From the NCBI GenBank assembly GCA_037951165.1, contig JBBDHG010000169.1, positions 2,040,001-2,104,000 of the forward strand: DNA of 64,000 nucleotides. Reading direction: 5' to 3'. Within the stretch, counting starts at the first letter, position 1. The number at the start of each line of letters is the position of its first letter. Positions 50,358-62,400 of the stretch are shown here, one piece after another. The translations under genes were made by a program, and so were the position numbers. The DNA comes from Lophius americanus (taxonomy: Eukaryota > Chordata > Actinopteri > Lophiiformes > Lophiidae). A model generated the notes under the pieces. It did not search any database, was not told the DNA's origin, and was given only the letters and a program-made list of their open reading frames with translations.

Positions 50358-50406
<49 letters not shown>

Positions 50407-53400
50407 TTGTATCTGCTTTTGCCTTGTAGCACTTTGAGATTTGATCCAAATGTAAAGTGCATTATAAATTAAATGTATTATTATTATTATTATTATATTC
50501 TGTTTAAAGGAATATATCAAAAAAAATCTATGCATGATAAAAAGCAGGAGAACAATTCTGCCAGAAAGATGTAGTTCATAGGAACTTTATTCAATAATAT
50601 ATATATATATAAATATACCAACCAGGCACAAAATTTCATCGCGCAGATTTTTATTCTGTACATCATTATAATAAAAGAATTGAATCGTCGACTCCCTCGT
50701 CACAGATCCTTCATGAAAACCCGATAACTCAAAACTATTTCATTGATCATTTTCAAATTTTAAACCCCCCCATAGACCTTAGTGCGAGGAAGAACTGGAC
50801 AAAAGGCAGTTGCATATTTCTGATATTAGTGGGAGATTTATCTCAATGTTTTCTAGTCAGAATTTCTGATTCAGTCCAAATTTGGTGCAAGTGAAAGGTG
50901 ATCTGACACCTTTCAATCAGAACCAGCAGTAGCGGACCTACAGTAACTGTTCTGTGGTATCAGACAACACGGCCATACCGTCCCTCCACACGCGCCTCAG
51001 TGACTCGGTCAGCCGGTTCACCGGTTATCTTTCCTCAAACCACTGTCAAAGGTACTTGACCACTGCAGTTCTACATGTAGGTGTTCTGATCCAGTCGTCC
51101 AGCTATCCAAAGTCTCGGATCTTTATTCTTGCTTCCAACTCATCAACATTAGGACTAAATGTTCACCTGCTGCCATAATTCAGTAAATCCCGCCCCCTAT
51201 CAGCTGCCACTGTTAACAAGGAGATCAACACCATTCCGTCAGTGGTTATAATGTTATGGAAAATATTTTGTTTAGACTTAGGATATATAATGATCCCACA
51301 TTGAGTCGACGCCTCTCCAAAACACATTATAAATTTCACAAGGAGGGACGTTATGGCCCTGAGTATTGTCTACCGTCACAAAAACAGTCACTACTAACCT
51401 GAGTTATAACTGTAGGTCATAACTGTAGGTTATAACTGTAGGTTATAACTATGTAACGGCATTTGGAGATTAAAGTGAGTGTATTAACATTTTTTTTAAC
51501 TTGTTATTTGGAGATTAACTCATTTATCTTTAACATTAAAGGTGGATTCATCAATGCCTCTGCTTTTACCTCTGTTTATTTTTAAGGTAAATTATGATAA
51601 CCTCCGCTATCTTCATCATTTTTTTGTAGTTTTGATGCCTCATCTTCATTCATCCGATCTATTAATGCTACCGTGAAGGACTCATAGACGTATATGGGCA
51701 TTGATACAACGACACAACGACATACTTATTATTGATTTAGCTGTATAGTTGAAGCATAAATTAGCCTTTGATGATGATGATGATGAAGACAATGATCTTT
51801 GTTCGGCTCCATATTTGCTCAAAGCCGATCAAAGAAAGCATTCCGTGGATTAACAAACAAAGAATCCCTGAAAAAAGCCAAGAATATGGGGGACTTCCTT
51901 TCTCATCCAAAGTCCGGCGGTGAGGAAGCCCGTAAAAATGGCTATCTGAAAAGAAACAGCCAATAAAACCACTTGAGCTTTGACACAGTTTCCTGCGTTC
52001 AGCAGCGGCTGAGCAGCCAGCACACGCTGACCCGCTAAATGCAGGAGGCACGGCCCGCTGTAAGCCTGTCAGACTGGGGCGAGTGTTTGGCGCTGCTGGA
52101 GAAAAGCACGGCGGCGGCGGAGGATCCATTGTGGCGGCAACGAGGATAAACAGACGTTATGGTGCATTACGGAGGCATGCAGGCCCACGAGAGAGCCCAG
52201 ATGTTGATAACGGCGTCCTTGGATATGTCCAATTAAAGGCGCCCCGTCCTGATGCGTGTGACACCAGACGTCTTCAAATCTTCACTCCGGTTCTGCCATT
52301 AGCAGTAAATGCACACACACACAAGCGGCAGCACACCTAAGGCGCCGTAATTCCTTCATTTCTTGTCGTTTGGCGAGTGTCAGCATGGCGGCGGGCTAAA
52401 CTCCCCACAAATACACACACAAAGCTTTAAATCTATTCTGGATGCAAAATACCCGGTCCGAGCAGCATGAGAGAGGCTTTCAGCAAAGACCCGGTATGCA
52501 GGGGAGGGGATGATAATGTGCAGCATACAGGGTTCTGCATGCAACGCCGCCGTCTTTGAAGAAGGATCCCTCCATTGTTAAAACACAGAGTAAACCCAAT
52601 TGTTTCTGTTTTTCCCGTCATTTTCGGATGCAAATAAGATGTGTTCTGCATAATGAACAACTTTGCCTTCAAGCAAGGTCAGTACGCTGATGAAAGGGTT
52701 CTTCCAAGAACGGATTGTTTTCTATTCCAGAGCCGAACCCGACGTGTTGATCAGAATTTTTGTTACTTCAACGCAATCTTCATTAAATGTTGTTTTTTTT
52801 AACGATTAAAGGCATTTAAATATATATCTGTGTAGGAAAGAGATACAAACAGAAAATATGAATCTGCTTACAGGAGGGGGGGGGCTGGAGAGTATCCCAG
52901 CTGACACTGAATGAGAGGAAAGGGTCAGAACACGGAGAAAAACAACCGTTCATGCTTACATCCACGTCTACGGGCGATCTGGAGTTAGGTTGCATGTTTT
53001 TTGGACTTTGAACCCAGAACCTTCTAGCTGTTGTACTGACTTTATTGACTCTCCTAACTCAATCATGTTCACGGCGAGCAGGAAGTCTGGATATTAAAAT
53101 ACAGATGGCGATCTAGCGAAAAGTCCCGGTTGAATGTAGCGGCACAGCAGCTGAAAACACACCGAGGGACGGAGGTGAGGAAGAAGACAGAGAAAAGGAA
53201 CCGCTGCAGAAAACATTTCTCGTGGATTTGTGAATGGATTATAAACACATGTGAAAAGGGTCCGTTAATAAACTACAACTATGCTTTCGTCTCCGACAGC
53301 AAGGCTTAAATAAAATCCCCCAGATTGAACTCCTCAAATTAAATGTGAGTTTAGGTCCACAGTTTTATTAGTAGGAAAACAAAGTGAGTGAAAAAAAACT

Positions 53401-56400
53401 ATTTCAGTAAAAAAAACGACGCATACGAGATAAATCTCCTCGTGTCGATTGATATCCACCAACTTTGGAATGAATTAGAACAACATTTGCAAAAGTATGG
53501 GCCTGAAAATGTCCGAAAAAGCGTAATTCTTTCGTGAGAAAGCTGACCAGAGTGAGAAAAATGTGAAATATAAGGGTAAAATAAGATAGATCACCTCGAG
53601 ACAACAAATAGCCTGATAACCTTTGGAGATAAAACTCACCCTACTGTTGAAAGTACACAACCAACCGTTCCCTTAATCAATCCAGTTCTTCCTCAAACTA
53701 CGCTCTATTTGGGTCTAAGATTTGAAAACGGTCCTTGAAACATTTTTTGAGTTATCACGCTAACAAGATGGACCTGTGAGGGATCCACGACATTTCGGGG
53801 AAATAAATACGATAAATACAAGATAGATATCCTCGATTCCATTTATTTGAGCCAATTTGGACTAAATTGGACAAATAGTATGTCCGCAAAAACTGCATTT
53901 TTTCGTAAAGAAGCTAACCCTATTGAGAAAAATGTGGAATATTAGAGCAAAATAAGTTAGATCTCCTCAGGACTTTTGGAGATACAGCTCCCCCTAGTGG
54001 GGTGAAAATACAGCCGACCTTTGCAAAAATCAATCAAGGGTCTGAGGTGGGGACGCGGACGTGCCTGCGATGACGATTCCATAATATCCCCGACTCTTGG
54101 GGGACGTAGCGAGATAACGAGCTGAGAGCTCTCAGGATCGCTCTCCGCTTTATGGAAATGAAGTAAATGTGAGCCACGCCGTCTGAAGATGAGGAGTAGA
54201 ACACCCTCATCCCACTCTTCATCATTGATTCTTTATCCTCGCCGCACGTGAAGCACAAACTCGTAAAAAAGTAGGACCTGAAAACAGCTTGTTCTGCTAA
54301 ACACAACTCCTCCGCCGGAGTCGTGCCCCAGCGTGGTAAAGACGTTCGTGTTTCGCTGAAACAAAGACTATTATGATGTCGCTTTCAATTAGACAAATGA
54401 TTCCATTTCTGAGCCGAATCGGCTTCCACCGATAAATCCGCAACCTGAAAAACAAAAAGCCTCGCTGGCTTTTTTAATACGACGCAGAGAATCCAGAAGG
54501 ATTTTTATAGTAAATGCCACAACTCATTAGGCTAATTACTCTATCACACATTAACTCGCTGCTAATAACAAAGTAGGCAGAGAGACAGATCGAGGGAGAG
54601 AGGAAGCCACGCATCTCCTCGTAAAAATTGGCATTCTAGCAATTAGTGAAAAGAAACATTAAAAGCCCACGCAGACGTCCTGAGCAAAATAATTAAAGAA
54701 AAATGGCGGCGACTCTCGGCGCCCCTACAGCCGCCGTACGGCTTCTTCTAAAATAATAACGTAATGTAAGGTTCTTTATCCCTTTTTTCTTTTTCTTTTG
54801 CATAATTTGACTCACTGTGGGAGACATGACTTGCAGAGTGAAAATTTAATTGCATATACAACAAGGTAACAAGGTGCTTTTAGTCATTAGCTCCTCGCGC
54901 CGGCATAGATAATCCCCCACCCCCCCCCAAAAAAAAGAAAGAAAAATTCTAATGTGCTCGGCCTCCCCTGAACGCGGAGCGGCGAGGGTTTCACTTAGGA
55001 GCCGCAAATAATCACATTTTAACTGCGCGTGCTGCTGGAATCCAGGGTTCTTGCTATTCCCTCAGCTCGCCGTGTTGATCACAACATTTCAAGTGGCCTT
55101 CAGGCACGTTTTCACCAATCAGTCGGCTCCATATTCTCCATAGCACCATTTAAGTCACTACATTTCCCTACTAATAGTATCCTCTGTTGCCCCGCTGTGT
55201 CTCGTAGAGACGCTGATCGTGAACACCGGCGGCGCTGTAGACCCAATAATAACCCAAACTATGTTAAATATACCTTATTTTAGTATTTAGCCATGCGGAA
55301 TCTCACCCCTGCACGAATATGGGACGTCAGAATTTGCTCGTGTGATTAAATGCAACACGTGGAAAAGTAAAACCCGGTGTGGATGCATTCAGGCGCGTCC
55401 ATCTAAGAGGTTTAAAGGAATAGTTCAGCATTTTGAGAAATGAAGATGCTGTTTCAGTCAGGAAGACTATCCTCTTGCACACTCTGACAGCGTTCTTCTA
55501 CAGATGCTTTGTCGGAAATGAACTTCACAGTCCGAGACAAGAAGGTATTCATGGTTGGCCACATCTATCCAATCACAGTGACCCGCCCTCTTCGACGTCA
55601 GCCGTCATCATCATCTTCATGTTGTTTTTTAAAATATGAATATGAAGTTCCTTCACGCTGTCGGTATGTTTATCTCCACCCGGTCCTTTGCGGATCCATC
55701 AACTTCAGCATTAATCAGTCTCAGCAGAGTCATCAGCCACCACCACCAGCATCCAGACTCATAAGGGGGTTATATCTCACTGCTGTTCAGGGCAGAGACT
55801 CTTCAATCATAAACTCCTTGGAGAGTCTGAGAGACAAAGATGGTCTGTTGATCATACCCCAACACCTCAACACTTCTTGCGGTTCTAGTAAACAATCATA
55901 TTTACATTGAGGAGAGAAAAAGCTTCTTTTTTTCCGCTTGGAAAGTACCAAAAATAACGATGTCAACCATGGGGGGTTCTTCCTGAGCATGTGATGGAAG
56001 GGATCTCCAATGGTGTCAGGTTACATAGAATATTTCAGACAAGCTTCTAGTCTGGGAGTCTAAAAAACCTCTGAAAATAGATGATTATTTACTTTCCTTG
56101 AATGGAGAGGGGGGGGGAGGTCTTTCTATTAGCAAAAGCCAGAAATGAGTTTCTTCCTGGGACTAGCATGGTGGACAATAAAACTGATCAGACTCTAAAG
56201 ACTCAAGTGTTTTCTTTGTGTGTGTGTGGGTTTTTTTCTAAGTGTTGGCAAAGGTTTCCAGACCTTTTTCTGGTCCAGGTTGTGACCGCTTTTTTTTTTT
56301 CAAATGCAATCTAACTCAGCCATTCCCAAACTCCCACACATGTACTCATTCGTAAAGCAACAAGAAGAAAAGAAAGTAGGTTCAACTAGTGAATAGTCGA

Positions 56401-59400
56401 GCCCATATCGTCGCTGTTCGACACTGGCGGGATAATTAAACGTGTATATATTAAAATACACACCAACCAGAACAATATAAAAGAAGAAAAAAAGATTAGA
56501 GAACTACAGTTTTGTTCTTCTGTACACATAATGTGCAGAATTGAAAACAGAACTGAACCGGATCAGATCTATGACTACATTCAAAATATGTTAGATGTAT
56601 GAAACCACACACATTAATTAAAACTCATGTAGTTTTATTAGACCAGTTACTTTTATGTATCTATATTATATTATCATCCTTATTATCATATCAACTTTGT
56701 GCGGTTTCAGGAAGGGAGACTAGATGCTAGCAGTGGTTAGCGTGTTAGCCCGCTGGCAATGTTGGATTAAAAGTGTTGAAAAGATGTTAAAATGAGCCTC
56801 TTTAATAAGAAAAAGTGACCTTGAGGAACTTGTGTGTGTAAATGAAGGACTAGGAGGGTTCTTGAACTATTTTGTTGGAACATAGAATATTTTCACTTTA
56901 AGCCAGACCCTCAATTCGATGGATTTTTCTACTTTTTGTCCTCGTAGTCACTGTCAACAATGTTTCACCAGTTCATCACCGGCTTAACCAACTGAGAACT
57001 ACTGCTGGAGGCTGTGAGTAACTAACATGTTTCATGTTTGTGTTTATATTGTCAATAAAAAAGCATACAAATGTTAAGATGTGACCTACAATAGGAAAAA
57101 CATACAGTACGTTATATTTTTGTTAGAGGACAGGATTGAATTTGACAATTTATACACTGGGGATGTTTTTCCCATGCTCTTAACTTACAGGTCCTTTTTT
57201 GATGATTTGTTTATTATGAGTATACTGTCAAAGAGAAAATGAAATATTTATCCAGAATTAAGATTTTATATATATGTTAATATTTCACACTGGTAATAAA
57301 GGCACTATTCAATTATTTGGAAAAAGTACCACTAATCTTGTCACTTCTTGTAACATCTACTCAGCCGTTCATCCGTCTTTTCATGCAGCTGTTCCCTTTT
57401 TGGGGGGGCCACGGCGGATCGTTGCTTTCCATCCATAGGTCATTACCCTTCTGGTGGTTGTTGTTGTTGTAACACAGGCCCCACCTGATCCAATTTGGAA
57501 ATCAGTTTCCCGTTCCACATAGTGATTTGGCATAAGTCTGATGCCCTCTCTGACACAACCCACACCATTTATTCGGGCTTGGGATCGGAACTAGAAGGAC
57601 ATGATTTTGCTGAGATTTAATAAATGAATGTACCTTTAAAGGTGCAGTGTGTGGAATCTAAGGGTATCTCTTATATCATGAATAATAATCTGAATAATTG
57701 GAATGATTTCAAAAATTCTACATTCAAACATTAAAAACTATCATATATGAAAATAAGATGCTATGGGATGACCCCACAAATGGCCGAGCCACAAAGGTCA
57801 TGGATATTATGGAATCCACATCGCCATCGCCGAAGATCCTTTGTGTTGACGCGATAAGTCAATAACTATTTCATGGATTAGAGTCTAATTTTACCAACAT
57901 AGACCTTAGTATGAGGAGGAACTGGATCGATTTTTCGCAAAAGGTTGGTCGTATAATTGTGACCAGAGGGGGCGCTCTACCTCCGAACTTTTTCGTCCTT
58001 AAATTTGCAAAATTTGGTGCTAATGAATCGACTCGAGGACTTTTATCTTGTATAAATCATATATTATTCTAATAATTCATGTTCCACTCTTCACTATGGG
58101 TTTTTTTTTTTAGTTTTTCTAACAAAAACATTTTATTCATTCAATTTGAGGGGGATTGGGAGCTTTCCGGGGATTTAACCTTCCTGTCAGGGACGACAGC
58201 ATGAGCCTGGATTATAGTTTGTGTTGTGCCGTTTCCATGGAAACGTGTTGTTTTAGGCAACTTTATTTCAACTGTAAACGGTCATAAAAGCTGTAAAAAA
58301 AAGAAGTTAAGAGTAGAAATTTTCTCCCGTTCTATTTTTCCGACATAATTTCCTAATCTTTGCTCTGATTTATTCCACATTTGGTGCTTATGAATTCACT
58401 CTAGAAGATCCATCTTGTATGGGCCATACTTCACTCTGAAAGTTCATGTTTGCTTTCTTTCTTTCTCTATTTTACAAAAAATACTGTTTAACTTTGCATT
58501 TAATTTGAAGAATTCAATCAAAAGGAATATCTTGTACAATGCAGGGGATTGGGGATTTTGGGGGGGAAATACTAGTTTATTCTTGACGTCATGTTGTTTT
58601 GTGTCTCGGATCTCTGGTCACTCATGCGTGTGTGTGCATGTGTGTGTGTACATGTGTGTGTACATGTGTGTGTGTGTGCATGTGTGTGTGTGTACATGTG
58701 TGTGTACATGTGTGTGTGTGTGCATGTGTGTGTGTGTGTACATGTGTGTGTACATGTGCCCCCTCCTCCTGTGTGTTACATCATGCTTTCACCCCTGAAC
58801 ATGGCACAAACAACACACACACACACACACTGACGCTTCTACAATCTACATCCATTAACACATCCAGGAAGAGATACAGCTCCAATCAAGCAGCTAATAA
58901 ATTATCATTTTTAATTCACGTATCTCCGTACGTGACGAGGAGAGGAGGAGGCCGGAAGGAGAGCCCGTTAAAAAAAAAGCCCGTTTAAAGAAACGCTGGA
59001 ACAATGAGATCTGTGTCGGTGCTGCAAACTCTTCCTTCAGCATTCCTGAAGGAAGAGACCCCCATGAAAGAAACCCTTTAGTTGGAAGTGGAAGAAGGGT
59101 TTATTTAGAGTGAGATTACACCCCCCTCCCACGCCGCCACACCACCACCACCACCACCACCACCACCACCAACCGGAGCTGCTCCAAACATGGTTGCTCA
59201 CATCAAAAGCAGCCTGGCATCTCAGAGGAGCCGCTGAGGACTTTAATGCAGCTCGCCTCAGGCCTCTCGCCTCCTCACGGCGGAGGATATCCGCGGGTTG
59301 GACCTGGGGAGCCGGAACAGGAGGCCCGGAATGGTCTTCGGCGTCATCGCTTCGCGGCAGACGGTGAAGAGCAGCTCGTGTGTCGTTCCCCTCGACATAT

Positions 59401-62400
59401 GGAGTATGTTGTTGGTTCTCGGCCTTCACCAGGAGGTTTCACCGGCTTCACGAGCTCGATTGCTGTGTTTTGAATAATTTAACTCATAAATAGATAATAT
59501 ACGCTCATTATAAGGGTGCATCAATATTCTATTGATAAGCTGAGAGAGGAATAGAGGTGTTTTTCTTCTAACTAGACTTTTGGGTTTCATCCAGCGGTGG
59601 TTCTTTTTTCTCTTTTTCCACACCTAACAGAGTGGTGCCTTCAAGGGCCTCCGCGGGATGTTGCTAAAGTTTTTCAGATATTCTCTACTTTAGTGCTGGT
59701 CCTGTGTCAAATTTCCTCATTATTTGTTATCATATCAAATCACAATATACATTTTTTAAGTCCAGCTTTATAAATATTAGGATATTTTAGTCTTATATTA
59801 CCCAAAGCTAACAAAGTATTTTTAGTTTTTGTTTAAGAAAAGGGCCATCATTGAAATTCACCGTTGATCTTAAGGTTATCATTAAACTTCCAGTTCATTT
59901 AGCTGAAAACCAAACCAATACTTTTAACATTTCAATCTTATTTCACCTCAGATTCAGAGAGTTAACTCCATGTGAAATTGAAGTTCTTGTTGGAGAGTTG
60001 GAAACAAAAAAAAAAAGACTCTGTTTGAAGGACAGACTGTGGACATATGGCCCTGCTGTTCACCCAACACCCGTCCCTGAGCACCCGGGCTTGTAGCTCC
60101 ATGTACTTTCTCCAGGCTGAGCCCAGGCGAGACCAATGGGAAAAGCCCCTGCTACCAGAAGATCGCCGACGAGCTCCCCACCCAGGTCTGGCTCCAGAAG
60201 GGTGCCCCTGTCTCCCTATTCCAAACGAGAGGTCACAACTCCTTTGGTTCCTGTTCATTGGGGTCTTCTCTTAATCTGACTCCTCCCCTGAGACCACTTT
60301 GCCCTACGAAACCCTAACCGGGAGGAGACCCAGGTGAAGACCCAGAACTCCCCGGAGCGACTGTATATCTCATCTAGCTTGGGAACGCCTCAAGACGCTC
60401 CAGGTTGAGCTGGAGAGTTTTGCTGGGGAGAGGGACGTCTGGAAAATCCATCAAATAGGCCAGCCGTGTGAAAGAAAGGTGACGGATTATTGATCGATGA
60501 TTAACTTCACTTCGTTTATGAGTTCGTAGAATCTGTTGTAATAGTTTCTTCTTGCACTGAGGAGCAAATCGTTTACTGTTCATTACACAAACAACTGTTG
60601 ACAGACAGAAAACATGGGGGTCCTCCCTTAAGGGGAAATCGGAACTGACCATGAGTGCCGACCACAGACTTCAACAGATGTATAAGGAGCCTACATTCTG
60701 ATAGGATAGCAAATGAAAAGCCTTCTTTCTCTCTTACCTCCACTCCGATAGGTTTGTCTTCTCCTTTAGTCTGATGACACTAAAACTTCCTTTTGAGCAT
60801 TCCTGTGTTTTCTGTGTTCAGTTATATCCCAGAGTGCTTTAAAGTAAAACCGTACGCAACAACCCTTCCGAAATGAAAAAAGAGTCATGCACCTTTTTTG
60901 GTTGATAGAAAAAAACAACCTTAATAGCTCTTAGCAGGCAGCAGTTGTGTCGGGGGCCAGGGGGGTCGAAGGGGGGTTCAACACAAACGTCCCTCGGCTC
61001 TCCTGCGGGAAACCTCAGAGGAAACCAGCGAATAAATAGTTCCTGCAGTCTGTACCCCCCAAACCCGGGCCTGACCGCCGATTAGCAGGACTGCTGCAGG
61101 TTTCCCTGTCAAAGCATAGTTTTGGGTTTTTTTATACTAAACTTTAGGTTGTGGCTTTTTTTGTGTCGTTTCATCGTCATCCTGTCGTAATCATGGAACA
61201 AAAGGACTCTTAGGAAAAAAAAACATTCCCGTCATAGTTCATTAACAATTTTAAGACTATTGTGCCGGGAGAAATTTTAACCTGTTTGATGATAAAAGCG
61301 ATGAAAAAACACAACATTCTTATGTGAAATGATAAAAATCATAATGTTTCGCTCGGATCTCACTGAGAAATCAACCTTAATCCACTTAAAGAATAGTGCA
61401 CTAATACCTTCAGTGATGAATACAATACCTTTAAATCTGCAAAGCTTCTTTATTCTTTTTAGACAAACGTTAAAATCTGTCTGGAAAGCGTCACCTTGGG
61501 TTTAAAGAGTTACCCAAACTCAGTAGTTATATTCCAAAGTCAAGTTTTTGCCACCAGAAGAGTGATTCTTACCTTTGAAAATGACTGATGGCATGAAAAA
61601 AGAAAATAAGTGATACAATTTAAGTCTGGAACCCCACAAAAACCTTATTATATTCACTTATATTTATGTATTTATGTTTTTATCCATCCTATAAAAACAC
61701 TGGATAGCATCCCAGAGCATTTATAATGGAGTTACAAATTCAAATAGAGCCTCGACGCAACCATCAGTGCTCGTAAGAGGCTCGAACCTTGAATCCTTGA
61801 ATGAAGTGCAGAAGTCAGAGTAACAGCCTGACGCGATGCAATTACTTCAAGGGGTTTCATTTAAACTTACTTTTTTTGAATTCAGAGAGAAGAACTGAGC
61901 GTGTCACCATCGACGAACCCGAGTATTTACCGGAGGTTCTGTTTGGTTTTTGAAAGACACTTTCATAAAAAAAAAAATTTTTAATCAAATTTGAAGGAGG
62001 CAGCTGTCAAATACGGTTTTCAAAGGTTTCTGCGACGTGGCTGGAGAACAATCAATCTAGTCAATTTAACGCAATTTCATGAAGCCGGCATAGAGACGGA
62101 GAGAACGTGCAGTTCTCCTTTCAAAGGAAGAGGAAGTGAAAAGAAAAGCACTTTGTAAAAACTAGTCTGATAAACGGTCACATTTTTTTCAAAATCGAGA
62201 TTTGAGGTGAGAAACAAACTTTTTCTCTTGACTGCGTTTAGCGTTCTGTGGCGACTGATGTGATGGGAATAGCACTTAGGAGGTTTGTTAGCAGACTCCT
62301 CAGTGACACGTATCCTCTCTTGGGAGATTGAACCAACCTGTAAACGGCCCTCTTGTCCGATTCAAGCTGGGCCTGGGGGTCGAGGGTCACGCTGACAGAG

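Noticed and set aside
58415..58988. Cys/Val-rich plus-strand ORFs
   Set aside because: GT/ACATG microsatellite artefact joined to U1 repeat sequence.
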